Positions 35,578 to 43,844 of a DNA stretch of 64,000 bases are shown here, in pieces. The notes beneath the pieces were generated by a model. That model had not been told where the DNA came from. It saw only the letters and a list, made by a program, of their open reading frames with translations, and ran no database searches. Numbering within the stretch: position 1 is the stretch's first letter; each line of letters begins with the position of its first letter. Source of the DNA: an uncultured Porphyromonadaceae bacterium. GTDB lineage: Bacteria > Bacteroidota > Bacteroidia > Bacteroidales > Muribaculaceae. Where the stretch lies: positions 1 to 64,000 of the forward strand of contig CABUVO010000015.1 of NCBI GenBank assembly GCA_902495075.1, given 5' to 3'. The translations under genes and the position numbers were made by a program.

Positions 35578-35850
35578 ATGACAAAGGCAGATATTGTAAA
35601 CGAGATCTCTCGCAGCACAGGTCTTGAGAAGGCAGCTGTGCTTGCAACAGTTGAGAAATTCATGGAAGTTGTTAAGGATTCCATGGCAAATGGTAATAAC
35701 GTTTATCTCCGTGGCTTCGGTAGCTTTATTATCAAGGAGCGCAAAGAGAAAACAGCCCGCAATATTTCTCGCAACACAACAATCAAAATTCCGGCACACA
35801 AGGTTCCGGCATTCAAGCCCTCTAAAGTATTCCTTGAGGACGTTAAATAA
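35578..35850 (+). CDS. hup: HU-family DNA-binding protein
   Basis: A 90-residue histone-like protein. MTKADIVNEISRSTGLEKAA opens the helical dimer interface, GSFIIKERKEKTARNISRNT forms the start of the DNA-binding arm, and the hinge is IPAHKVPAFKPSK, where the proline that intercalates DNA sits. It is full length for HU/IHF. A long AT-rich leader of about 190 bases precedes it (35383-35577), in which I see no gene, only a weak gactca/tgagtc inverted repeat at 35384-35410. It is probably abundant and cotranscribed with the small ribosomal protein gene downstream. Confidence 0.95.
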   Translation: MTKADIVNEISRSTGLEKAAVLATVEKFMEVVKDSMANGNNVYLRGFGSFIIKERKEKTARNISRNTTIKIPAHKVPAFKPSKVFLEDVK

Positions 35851-35907
35851 TCTTTTTGAAGAGATTCAAAAGAATTAATTAAAGTATAATTATTAACATT
35901 AATAATC

Positions 35908-35997
35908 ATGCCAAGCGGAAAAAAGAGAAAAGGTCATAAAATGGCCACTCACAAGCGCAAAAAAAGACTGAGAAAGAATCGTCATAAGAAGAAATAA
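35908..35997 (+). CDS. bS22-type small ribosomal protein (AURKAIP1/COX24 domain)
   Basis: A 29-codon gene reading MPSGKKRKGHKMATHKRKKR and ending LRKNRHKKK. The extreme basic composition and the MATHKRKKRLRKNRHK core match the small Bacteroidota proteins annotated AURKAIP1/COX24-domain, homologous to mitochondrial mS38 and named bS22 in the ribosome. It would bind 16S rRNA in the small subunit. It lies 57 bases after the HU gene and is followed by a strong terminator at 36053. It is easily missed because of its length. Confidence 0.88.
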   Translation: MPSGKKRKGHKMATHKRKKRLRKNRHKKK

Positions 35998-36052
35998 TCG
36001 CGGTCTTTGCGACTCGATTGTTCTATGCGCATAGAAATAGAATAATAAATAA

Positions 36053-36106
36053 GGACAAACCTGCCGCGACCACCATGGTCATGGTGAGTTTGTCCTCTTA
36101 TCTTTT
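36053..36106 (+). terminator. Terminator after HU-bS22
   Basis: ggacaaac and gtttgtcc close a hairpin that also contains an inner CCATGGTCATGG palindromic region, followed by TCTTATCTTTT. Confidence 0.75.
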
Positions 36107-36147
36107 AACAGCACGTTCTTGAGAAAGGGCGTAGTAGTATTAACCGA

Positions 36148-37773
36148 ATGAAAAGCGAATTAGTAGTAGACGTACAGCAGGAAGAGGTGTCAATAGCCTT
36201 GCTTGAAGACTCGCGTCTTGTGTCGCTGCAGAAGGAGAGCCGCAATATCGCTTATGCGGTGGGCGATCTTTACCTTGCTAAAGTGAAAAAGATAATGCCG
36301 GGTCTTAACGCCGCCTTCCTTGATGTTGGCTATGAGAAAGATGCTTTTCTTCATTATCTCGATCTGGGTCCCCAATTCAGCACATACGGCAAGTTCATCG
36401 CAGAGGCGATGGCTGACAAGAAAAAGGTGCCCAATATTTCAAAATTCAAACTTGAGCCGGATATTTCCAAGCAGGGAACCATCAGTGATGTTGTCACTCC
36501 CGGAGAGCAGTTGCTCGTGCAAATCGCCAAAGAACCCATTTCATCGAAAGGTCCGCGTCTGACGACGGAAATATCCTTCACCGGCAGATTCATGGTGCTG
36601 ATGCCTTTTGGCGACAAGATTTCAATTTCTCAGAAAATCAAGTCAACAGAAGAGAAGATCAGGCTGCGTCAGCTTATGAGCAGCATCAAGCCGAAAGGAT
36701 TCAGTGTAATAGTGCGCACATCGGCGGAAAACAAGCGTGTTGCCGAACTTAACCATGAAATGCGCACTTTGGTGAAATGCTGGGAAGATTCAATTGCAAA
36801 AATGCAGCGTAGCCAGTCTCCTGCATTGATTTATGAGGAAGATTCACGCATGGTCAGCGTGATCAGGGATATCTTCAGTCCGAATTTTGAAAATATTTAC
36901 GTAAATGAAGCAGAGGCGTTCACTCAGATTCAGAATTATGTGTCGTTGATAGCACCGGAGAATAAGGATATCGTAAAGTTATATGCACGTGATACTCCTA
37001 TTTTCGATCATTTCAACATCACACGCCAAATCAAAAGCAGTTTTGGCAAAACAGTATCATTCAAGAGTGGTGCATACATCATTATCGAGCATACGGAAGC
37101 GCTCCATGTTGTGGATGTGAACTCAGGTAACCGAAGCAAAGCATCGTCCGATCAGGAATCGAATGCACTTGATGTTAACCTTAAGGCGGCAGATGAGATC
37201 GCACGTCAGTTGCGACTTCGCGATATGGGTGGTATCATAGTGATCGATTTTATCGATATGAGCAAGCAGGAACACCGGCAGGCATTGTACGACCACATGC
37301 GCGAGGTTATGGCAAACGATAGGGCGCGTCATAACATTTTACCTTTGAGTAAATTCGGGTTGATGCAAATCACACGGCAGCGTGTTCGTCCGGCACTCGA
37401 CATCACAACAAGTGAAACATGCCCTTCATGTTTTGGTAAAGGAGAGGTTCAGGCTTCGATACTGTTTACCGACAAGCTTGAAGAAAAAATCGAATATCTT
37501 GTTGATCATCTCAAGGTAAAGAAATTCAAACTGTATGTGCATCCATATGTAGAAGCCTACATAAAGAAAGGGATGTTCTCCCTCCATAGCAAATGGAAGT
37601 TGCGTTTCGGGCGCGGAGTAAAGGTGATTCCCGACGAATCGCTTGCCTATCTTGAATATAGAGTGGTAGATGCATCCGGCAAAGAGATTGATCTCAAAGA
37701 AGAAAGCGATATGAGCTCAAGTCAGAGCAAGAATCGCGTAAGACTCAAAAACCGAGATAAAGAAGAGAATTAA
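36148..37773 (+). CDS. rng: Ribonuclease E/G family endoribonuclease
   Basis: A 541-residue single-strand endoribonuclease for rRNA/mRNA processing. The S1-like domain begins at YAVGDLYLAKVKKIMPGLNA (residue 36), followed by AAFLDVGYEKDAFLHY. The catalytic domain carries VVDVNSG (Asp323) and VIDFIDM (Asp367), the pair of magnesium-binding aspartates. The zinc-link motif is CPSC at 425-428 followed by FGKGEV. The C-terminus is the RNase G-like segment with no long disordered degradosome scaffold, so it is RNase G sized. A bidirectional terminator follows. Confidence 0.94.
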   Translation: MKSELVVDVQQEEVSIALLEDSRLVSLQKESRNIAYAVGDLYLAKVKKIMPGLNAAFLDVGYEKDAFLHYLDLGPQFSTYGKFIAEAMADKKKVPNISKFKLEPDISKQGTISDVVTPGEQLLVQIAKEPISSKGPRLTTEISFTGRFMVLMPFGDKISISQKIKSTEEKIRLRQLMSSIKPKGFSVIVRTSAENKRVAELNHEMRTLVKCWEDSIAKMQRSQSPALIYEEDSRMVSVIRDIFSPNFENIYVNEAEAFTQIQNYVSLIAPENKDIVKLYARDTPIFDHFNITRQIKSSFGKTVSFKSGAYIIIEHTEALHVVDVNSGNRSKASSDQESNALDVNLKAADEIARQLRLRDMGGIIVIDFIDMSKQEHRQALYDHMREVMANDRARHNILPLSKFGLMQITRQRVRPALDITTSETCPSCFGKGEVQASILFTDKLEEKIEYLVDHLKVKKFKLYVHPYVEAYIKKGMFSLHSKWKLRFGRGVKVIPDESLAYLEYRVVDASGKEIDLKEESDMSSSQSKNRVRLKNRDKEEN

Positions 37774-37809
37774 TTCTTATAGCTTCTCCTCCATATCGGA
37801 GAATTTAAT

Positions 37810-37837
37810 AAAAGTCCGCACAAAAGTGCGGACTTTT
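37810..37837. terminator. Bidirectional terminator between rng and folC
   Basis: A perfect 12-bp stem (aaaagtccgcac with gtgcggactttt) and AAAA loop; A-tract before and T-tract after let it serve both converging genes. Confidence 0.9.
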
Positions 37838-37870
37838 AATGTCTTCCAATTATTTAATGTAATCTGTGAC

Positions 37871-39190
37871 TTATTTAAGGTAATCTGCAACAACGAACGT
37901 TGAACCGCCAATATAAATTACGTCGGAGGGTGCGGCGCAATTGGTAGCGGCAGCCGCGGCTTCTTTGACCGATTCAAATTTGCTGGCAATCGTGATGCCG
38001 TTTGCTTCGCATTTATCTGCGAGGATATCGACCGGCATTGCGCGGGGAATTGCAGCTTGAGTAATATAATACACTGCGTCTTTGGGGAAGAGGGGGAGGA
38101 TATGATCCACATCTTTGTCGGAAACAAAGCCGATGATCATAAATAGTTTTGCATCCGGTGTCTTTTCGTGTCTTTTCTGCATAATCTCATTCAACTGATG
38201 GAGATTATATCTCAATCCCGCTTCATTGTGACCGGTATCGCAAATTGTAAGGGGGGAGGATGACATTCGCATCCAGCGCCCCATAAGTCCTGTGTTTTCA
38301 ACAACCTTCTCTATCCCATCGCACGTTTTCTCTTTATTCAGCTCGATTCCGACATCAGGAAGGATATTTAGGATGTTCAGGAGCGTGTTGATATTTTTCT
38401 TCTGGTATTCCCCGGCAAGAGGGAGATGGAAGTCGCCAGTAAGAGGAGAAGAACATCGCCATCCCCATTCGTCATCCTGAGTAAACGAGGTGAGGAGGGG
38501 AGTGTTGTAAGCCTCCTTCAGTGTCACGCCTGTTGCTACCGCATGGTTGCGGAAAACTGTCTCCGTTTCCTTTGTGGCTTCCCCGATGACGGTTGTTACT
38601 CCCGGTTTCATTATTCCAGCTTTCTCCTCTGCAATTTTTGCGAGAGTGTCTCCAAGGAACTGGGTGTGATCAAAGGAAATGTTTGTGACGGCAGAGGCTA
38701 TGGGAGTGATAATGTTTGTTGAATCCAGACGTCCTCCCATTCCGACTTCGATCACGGCTATATCCACATTCTCTGATGCGAACCAGTCGAAAGCCATAGT
38801 CATGGTAAGTTCAAAGAAAGATGGATTGATGTCGTTGTTAGATTCGTGCCAACGTCTGGTGAAATCTATCACCTTCTCCTTTGGAATCATTTCCCCGTTA
38901 ATTCTGATGCGCTCCCTGAAGTCGACAAGGTGTGGGGAGGTATACAGTGCTGTTTTGTAGCCGTGAGACTGCAAAACGGAAGCAAGCATATGAGATGTGC
39001 TTCCTTTGCCGTTTGTACCGGCTATATGTATTGAACGGAACTTGCGGTGTGGATTGCCGAAGAGATTGTCAAGAGCGATCGTGCGGTCGAGCCCCGGTTT
39101 ATAGGCAGCCGCTCCCACACGTGAAAACATCGGGAGCTGGGAATATAGAAATTCGAGTGATTCTTCGTATTGTTTATCAATATTTTCCAT
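37871..39190 (-). CDS. folC: Bifunctional folylpolyglutamate synthase/dihydrofolate synthase
   Basis: A 439-residue Mur-ligase-fold enzyme that adds glutamate to dihydropteroate and to folates. QLPMFSRVGAAAYKPGLDRT precedes the ATP-binding IHIAGTNGKGSTSHMLASVL near 55. LYTSPHLVDFRERIRING near 83 and VIEVGMGGRLDSTNII near 146 are FolC hallmarks, as is the domain-2 DTGHNEAGLRYNL near 305. The ATG at 39190 is preferred; an extension to 39202 would use TTG. It is last in a minus-strand run after the two chromate transporter genes (41-base gap). Confidence 0.95.
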   Translation of the reverse strand: MENIDKQYEESLEFLYSQLPMFSRVGAAAYKPGLDRTIALDNLFGNPHRKFRSIHIAGTNGKGSTSHMLASVLQSHGYKTALYTSPHLVDFRERIRINGEMIPKEKVIDFTRRWHESNNDINPSFFELTMTMAFDWFASENVDIAVIEVGMGGRLDSTNIITPIASAVTNISFDHTQFLGDTLAKIAEEKAGIMKPGVTTVIGEATKETETVFRNHAVATGVTLKEAYNTPLLTSFTQDDEWGWRCSSPLTGDFHLPLAGEYQKKNINTLLNILNILPDVGIELNKEKTCDGIEKVVENTGLMGRWMRMSSSPLTICDTGHNEAGLRYNLHQLNEIMQKRHEKTPDAKLFMIIGFVSDKDVDHILPLFPKDAVYYITQAAIPRAMPVDILADKCEANGITIASKFESVKEAAAAATNCAAPSDVIYIGGSTFVVADYLK

Positions 39191-39231
39191 AATCAAAACC
39201 AATAATTGCGATGACTAATAAGCTTCCATGA

Positions 39232-39837
39232 TCAATAATATAGAATGAATCCAGCAACTCCGGCAAGTATAATTATGAGTATCGGATGTATCTTAATAGA
39301 TTTTTTCTTTAGTTTAATCGGAAAATATGCTAGACAGAAGGCAATAGCGCATATCGTGATATTTTGCCACATTTCCCGGGATATTCCGTTTGGATTGAAA
39401 TTGGCGGCATTCATAAGCATGATGGCGGCTGAGGCAATAAGTCCGACAACGACGGGTCGCAAGCCTGAGAAAACAGCCTTGACGGCTCCGCTTTCATTGT
39501 GCCTGCGAATGAAATGTGCGCTATAGAGCACAAGGAAGAAACTCGGCACGGTTACTGCCAGCGTTGCAAGAACTGAGCCTAAAAGACCCCATCCGATTCC
39601 ATGAAGCGCGGGGTCAACACTCGCCGGTGCCACATACCCGATATAGGTTGCCGAGTTTATTCCGATGGGACCGGGAGTCATCTGCGAGATTGCAACGATA
39701 TCGGTAAACATTGTTTCCGAGATCCAGCCTGGTTCGACAACGGCTTTTTCTACGAGGGAAAGCATTGCATAGCCTCCACCGAATCCGAAGATGCCGATCT
39801 TGAGGTATGCCCATATGAGTTTTAGGTAGATTTGCAT
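39232..39837 (-). CDS. Chromate transporter half-protein (second of pair)
   Basis: A 201-residue membrane protein of the short-chain CHR family. The family signature FGGGYAMLSLVEKAVVEPGW lies near residue 18, followed by DIVAISQMTPGPIGINSATY near 46 and VGLIASAAIMLMNAANFN near 150. About six helices. Short-chain ChrA proteins work as pairs with opposite topology; its partner is encoded just upstream on the same strand. Chromate or sulfate efflux is the family role, though many gut homologues have no tested substrate. Confidence 0.88.
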   Translation of the reverse strand: MQIYLKLIWAYLKIGIFGFGGGYAMLSLVEKAVVEPGWISETMFTDIVAISQMTPGPIGINSATYIGYVAPASVDPALHGIGWGLLGSVLATLAVTVPSFFLVLYSAHFIRRHNESGAVKAVFSGLRPVVVGLIASAAIMLMNAANFNPNGISREMWQNITICAIAFCLAYFPIKLKKKSIKIHPILIIILAGVAGFILYY

Positions 39838-39842
39838 GTTTA

Positions 39843-39903
39843 TATGGGGGTTAATGGGGATGAATGGGATGGTATGGGTGAGATGGGATGATGGGAATGG
39901 GGG
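39843..39903. repeat. G-rich degenerate tract between the chromate transporter genes
   Basis: About 60 bases of ATGGGGATG and GATGGGATG variants. On the sense (minus) strand it is C-rich with almost no G. It resembles the tracts at 4086-4213 and 30062-30123. Confidence 0.7.
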
Positions 39904-39907
39904 ACTG

Positions 39908-40513
39908 TTACGAACGGGATCGGCGGGGAAACCACCAGAAGAGGAAGCCGCCGAGCGCTCCGAGGATGATGTAAAGAATCGGGTTTGAGATGAAACCTTG
40001 ATCTATTGATATCATGAATGCAACAAGCAGGGGAATCCAAACTGTTTTCCATCCAATCTTGGCAGCCTTGGCTGAAGTGAGCACAGGAGCAATGATTAGG
40101 GCAACCACAGCCGGACGTATTCCCATAAAAATAGATGAGATCACGCGGTTGTTCTTGATCATGTCGGGAGTGAGGAATATGGCTATAGCCAAAATAATAA
40201 GGAAAGAGGGTAAGATGGTGCCGAGAGATGCTATGATGCTTCCGCGTGTGCCACGCAATTTGTCGCCTATTGCTGTGGCTATATTCACGGCAAGAATGCC
40301 AGGGAGACTTTGTGCGATTGCTAAAAGATCAAGAAAATCATCCTTTTCAATCCAGTGGTATTTGTCTACTATCTCTCGTTCTATAATGGAGATCATTGCC
40401 CATCCTCCTCCGAATGTGAATGCTCCGATCTTAAAAAATGAAGCGAACAGACGCCAAAGCGGCGTTTTCATTTCAACAACAGCGTCAGGAATATTTTTCT
40501 GATTATTATCCAT
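39908..40513 (-). CDS. Chromate transporter half-protein (first of pair)
   Basis: A 201-residue short-chain CHR protein. FFKIGAFTFGGGWAMISIIE near 23 is the signature, with DLLAIAQSLPGILAVNIATA near 57 and GIRPAVVALIIAPVLTSAKA near 135. The ATG at 40513 (MDNNQKNIPDAVVEMK) is preferred to a longer frame whose first codons lie inside a strong hairpin. The start codon follows that hairpin by six bases, leaving no room for an exposed Shine-Dalgarno. The 3' end is C-rich on the sense strand. Confidence 0.87.
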   Translation of the reverse strand: MDNNQKNIPDAVVEMKTPLWRLFASFFKIGAFTFGGGWAMISIIEREIVDKYHWIEKDDFLDLLAIAQSLPGILAVNIATAIGDKLRGTRGSIIASLGTILPSFLIILAIAIFLTPDMIKNNRVISSIFMGIRPAVVALIIAPVLTSAKAAKIGWKTVWIPLLVAFMISIDQGFISNPILYIILGALGGFLFWWFPRRSRS

Positions 40514-40519
40514 AAATAA

Positions 40520-40551
40520 GCAGCGCGATTTCTTCAATGAAATCGCGCTGC
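40520..40551 (-). terminator. Hairpin between cydB and the chromate transporter genes
   Basis: A perfect 13-bp stem (gcagcgcgatttc with gaaatcgcgctgc) with a 6-base loop, followed on the minus strand by TTATTT and then directly by the ATG at 40513. It is probably a partial terminator of the cyd operon. Confidence 0.75.
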
Positions 40552-40588
40552 AAAGTTAATCAATTATCGAAGTATAATCAAGATTAAA

Positions 40589-41740
40589 TCAATATTTATG
40601 GTCGGTGGATTCGAGTGATTCCGGTGTCAGTTTCTTTTTGTCCATACAATGCCATACGTAAACAATATATGCGAGCACGAAAGGTATGAGAATGGAAACA
40701 TAGCTCATTGTCCTGAGCGTGAATTCCGAAGAAGAGGCGTTTCGTATGGTGAGTGAATCCATTGGATTTAACAATGACGGATAGAACGCAGTGTCGCCAT
40801 AGCCTGCAACCCAGAAGAGTGAGGCAACTACCAGGAATGTTCCAATTCCTGAAAACCAGATTCCTTTTGTGAAATGTTTTGCAAAACATGATTTAAGCCA
40901 TCCGAAAAGCACAAGCACAACACCAATGAGCAGAGTTGCTCCAGCCCACCACAGGTTAACATAATTGTGGAAATACTTGAAAGGAGTTTCCTGAACATCA
41001 ACGGTGCGGATGCCGTCGGAAATTACGGTATAGCCGGTGGTGGTAAGCAGCATTGCAAGGAACCATAGGAAGAAGACAAGGAAAATTCCTCCATTGATCA
41101 GAGCCTTTGCTTTCAATGTCTTGAAAAAAGTGGAGTCATCAGCAATGTTGTTCATCATATATAGGCATGCCTGTGTGCGGGCGAGGAAAAGAACTGCAAC
41201 TCCGAGGATGAGGTTTTTCCAGTTGAAGATGGCTTCGAACCCATGTGTTGGTGCCCACTGAGAAATTACAGGAGCCGACCCATTGAGAAGATTGCCACGG
41301 TTCACTGTGAATTCACCTCCAAAGAAGAACATAGAGACTGCCACTCCAAGCAGAACACAACCAACACAGCCGTTTATAAAAAGGAATATGTCGTAAGTTT
41401 TTGTTCCATAAACATTCCCTTTTTTACGACGGTATTCATAGCTTACCGCCTGCACAATGAAACTGAAAAGTATAAGAATCCAGAGCCAGTAAGCTCCTCC
41501 GAAGCTTGTGGAATAGAAAAGAGGAAACGAAGCGAAAGCTGCTCCTCCGAAAGTAACGAGTGTAGTGAAGGTCAGTTCCCATTTGCTACCCATGGAGTTG
41601 ACAATCAAGTCGCGGCGTGTTTCTGACCCGGCTGAAAGAATCATCGACTGCCCACCTTGAACGAAGAGAAGGAACACGAGGATTCCACCCAGTACGGAAA
41701 CGAGAAGCCACCAGTAATTTTGAAGATATTCGAGTGTCAT
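40589..41740 (-). CDS. cydB: Cytochrome bd ubiquinol oxidase subunit II
   Basis: A 383-residue integral membrane subunit of cytochrome bd, which reduces oxygen to water with high affinity and moves protons. The N-terminus YWWLLVSVLGGILVFLLFVQ then GGQSMI is typical of Bacteroidota CydB, followed by RRDLIVNSMGSKWELTFTTL and eight or nine helices. The ATG at 41740 is used; an upstream TTG is possible. A 26-base repeat separates it from cydA. Confidence 0.95.
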   Translation of the reverse strand: MTLEYLQNYWWLLVSVLGGILVFLLFVQGGQSMILSAGSETRRDLIVNSMGSKWELTFTTLVTFGGAAFASFPLFYSTSFGGAYWLWILILFSFIVQAVSYEYRRKKGNVYGTKTYDIFLFINGCVGCVLLGVAVSMFFFGGEFTVNRGNLLNGSAPVISQWAPTHGFEAIFNWKNLILGVAVLFLARTQACLYMMNNIADDSTFFKTLKAKALINGGIFLVFFLWFLAMLLTTTGYTVISDGIRTVDVQETPFKYFHNYVNLWWAGATLLIGVVLVLFGWLKSCFAKHFTKGIWFSGIGTFLVVASLFWVAGYGDTAFYPSLLNPMDSLTIRNASSSEFTLRTMSYVSILIPFVLAYIVYVWHCMDKKKLTPESLESTDHKY

Positions 41741-41752
41741 CGTTATCAAATT

Positions 41753-41778
41753 TAATGTTTAATGTGAAATGTTTAATG
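41753..41778. repeat. 26-bp intercistronic repeat, copy 1 (cydA-cydB)
   Basis: Identical over 26 bases to 43348-43373. The unit is itself a run of TTTAATG-like words (taatgtttaatg, then tgaaatgtttaatg). Confidence 0.85.
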
Positions 41779-41787
41779 ATTAATTAA

Positions 41788-43341
41788 TCAGTCAAGGGCT
41801 TTCTTTGATTCCTTGCTGATCTGGCGGCACATGATGCTGACTTCTGCGATTAGAAGAACTGTGAATATCAGGGCGAACAGCCAGAAAGTAACGATTACGG
41901 ATGATGCCGGAACTGCAGAAACAGATGCTATTGTCGGCAGAAGATCCTGCACTGTCCATGGCTGACGTCCTACTTCTGCCACTGCCCATCCTGCCTCAGA
42001 GCATACCCACATAAACGGCACAGAGACCATTGCAATCCATTGCAGCCAGGTCTTGCGTTGCAATAAAGTTGTGCGGTAAACAAGGAATAGCACCACGATG
42101 AAGAAAAGCAGGAAATAAGAGCCGAGAACCACCATAACGCGGAACATAACGAATGTAAGTCCAACCGGCGGGATGGCTTCATCAACCGAGTTGAAGTATC
42201 CATATCCGAAGAAGCGATAATTCTCTTTGAGCGTTTCGAGAGATGATGCCATTGCTGTGGAATCCCCTCCCTCACGAGCTTCTCCGTAGAGACGTAACGC
42301 TTCCTGAGCCTTTTTACCCATGGCGATGCGGTCGGCATATGATACTGTGTTTATTGTGTCGCCCTCTGCATTCATGTCAATACCATTGATAATATCCGTT
42401 ATACCGGGAATGAATGCATGAGGATTGTGTCTCCCGAGGATTGACAAGCCATAGGGCAATGAGATATCGAAAAGATACTCATCCTCATCGTTGTTCCACT
42501 CTTTGTCAGGGTTGAGAACCGCTACGGCTGCCAGACTCTGTCCCTGATGTCCATGATAAAGGCCCTCCATTGCGGCGAGTTTCATGGGCTGGTGTTTTGT
42601 TACTTCTACTGCTGATCCGTCGCCTGTGTACATTGTGAGCAACATCCCAATGAGACCAAACCAAGCCCCGACCTTTATGGAACGTATGGCAAATTCGACA
42701 TTGCGTTTCTTCCATAAAAACCAGCAGCTTACTCCGATAACGAACACACCGGAGAGTGCCCAACCGCTTAATACGGCGTGGAGGAATTTATTGACAGCGA
42801 TTCCTGAGAATAGAGCCCAGAAATTATCCATGACATTGCGCATCTGTTCGGGGTCAAATTCCATTCCGACAGGATATTGCATCCAAGCGTTTGCAACGAG
42901 AATCCATAACGCTGATATGGATGCCCCGATAGAGGTGAGCCAAGTAGATGCAAGGTGAAAACGAGGTCCTACCTTATTCCATCCGAAGAACATGACTGCC
43001 ACGAAGGTTGACTCCATGAAGAAGGCAAGAATCCCCTCGATGGCAAGCGGTGCACCGAAGATATCTCCTACAAACCAGGAATAGTTGCTCCAGTTAGTTC
43101 CGAACTCAAATTCAAGAATGATACCCGTGGCAACTCCGATAGCGAAGTTTATTCCGAAAAGTCTCATCCAGAATTTGGTGGCATGAAGCCATTTTTCAGA
43201 CTTTGTCTTGAGATAGATGCTCTCCATGATTGCAACCATCACCGAAAGACCAAGGGTGAGTGGCACAAAGAGCCAATGATAGATAGCGGTGATGGCGAAT
43301 TGAAGCCTCGACCAATCAACAACTGTAGTTAGATCTGACAT
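41788..43341 (-). CDS. cydA: Cytochrome bd ubiquinol oxidase subunit I
   Basis: A 517-residue catalytic subunit. DWSRLQFAITAIYHWLFVPL with the first haem-ligand His, FWMRLFGINFAIGVATGIIL near 56, EGILAFFMESTFVAVMFFGW near 101, KHQPMKLAAMEGLYHGHQG near 250 and the quinol-site GRQPWTVQDLLPT near 442 are all present. The Q-loop region (about 255-390) is of intermediate length with a Bacteroidota-type insertion. It follows the DUF4492 gene in the operon. Confidence 0.97.
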   Translation of the reverse strand: MSDLTTVVDWSRLQFAITAIYHWLFVPLTLGLSVMVAIMESIYLKTKSEKWLHATKFWMRLFGINFAIGVATGIILEFEFGTNWSNYSWFVGDIFGAPLAIEGILAFFMESTFVAVMFFGWNKVGPRFHLASTWLTSIGASISALWILVANAWMQYPVGMEFDPEQMRNVMDNFWALFSGIAVNKFLHAVLSGWALSGVFVIGVSCWFLWKKRNVEFAIRSIKVGAWFGLIGMLLTMYTGDGSAVEVTKHQPMKLAAMEGLYHGHQGQSLAAVAVLNPDKEWNNDEDEYLFDISLPYGLSILGRHNPHAFIPGITDIINGIDMNAEGDTINTVSYADRIAMGKKAQEALRLYGEAREGGDSTAMASSLETLKENYRFFGYGYFNSVDEAIPPVGLTFVMFRVMVVLGSYFLLFFIVVLFLVYRTTLLQRKTWLQWIAMVSVPFMWVCSEAGWAVAEVGRQPWTVQDLLPTIASVSAVPASSVIVTFWLFALIFTVLLIAEVSIMCRQISKESKKALD

Positions 43342-43347
43342 TTTATG

Positions 43348-43373
43348 TAATGTTTAATGTGAAATGTTTAATG
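43348..43373. repeat. 26-bp intercistronic repeat, copy 2 (DUF4492-cydA)
   Basis: Exact copy of 41753-41778 in the same orientation, ending six bases from the cydA start. Confidence 0.85.
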
Positions 43374-43402
43374 TTTAACGGAGATGTGCGTATAATACTT
43401 TT

Positions 43403-43639
43403 TCAGCGGGAGGTGAGCTCATGGCGCACATGCTCAGCTCGATCCTCATCATTTTCAAAATTGGTGGAGAGAAAATCGGGAAAGAAGAACAACTTCATCA
43501 CCACAAAAAATATGAAAAGCTTGACGAGAATTATCACCCATAAGGTTTTGCCAACGGTCATTTCCCGGAAGCCGTTATAGTAAAATAGCCATATATTTTT
43601 AATCCCTTGTTTTACGTATTGAATCATGTGTGGAATCAT
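43403..43639 (-). CDS. DUF4492 membrane protein of the cytochrome bd operon
   Basis: A 78-residue protein with one or two hydrophobic stretches (TVGKTLWVIILVKLFIFFVV then MKLFFFPDFL) and an amphipathic N-terminus ending YYNGFREM. It matches DUF4492, whose members lie directly before cydA in Bacteroidota. It is plausibly an accessory or small structural subunit analogous in size and place to CydX, though not homologous as far as I can see. Starts at 43639 or 43627 are both possible. Confidence 0.82.
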   Translation of the reverse strand: MIPHMIQYVKQGIKNIWLFYYNGFREMTVGKTLWVIILVKLFIFFVVMKLFFFPDFLSTNFENDEDRAEHVRHELTSR

Positions 43640-43676
43640 TTTAGGCGAAAACTAAGAGCTTTCAGGTATTATGCGA

Positions 43677-43684
43677 CAAATTTA
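43677..43684 (-). promoter_or_regulatory. -7 promoter element of the cyd operon
   Basis: Minus-strand TAAATTTG fits TAnnTTTG and gives a leader of about 30 bases before the ATG at 43639. Confidence 0.5.
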
Positions 43685-43727
43685 ACAAAATTTTATATTA
43701 AAAGGAAAAATCATGAGGATTTTTGAT

Positions 43728-43735
43728 TAACTTTG
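43728..43735 (+). promoter_or_regulatory. -7 promoter element of the DUF4494 gene
   Basis: TAACTTTG, a perfect match, with a leader of about 100 bases before the ATG at 43845. It is divergent from the cyd promoter 44 bases away. Confidence 0.55.
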
Positions 43736-43844
43736 CAATGAGAAGTAGCCTGTATGATTGAAAATGCAGGATATTTGTTGCGCTAAGATATTGATAGTGC
43801 TCCTTAAAATACATTAGAACTAACTAAACTCAGTTTCTACAAAT

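Noticed and set aside
39191..39202. TTG start adding four residues to FolC
   Set aside because: ATG at 39190 is available and gives the expected N-terminus.
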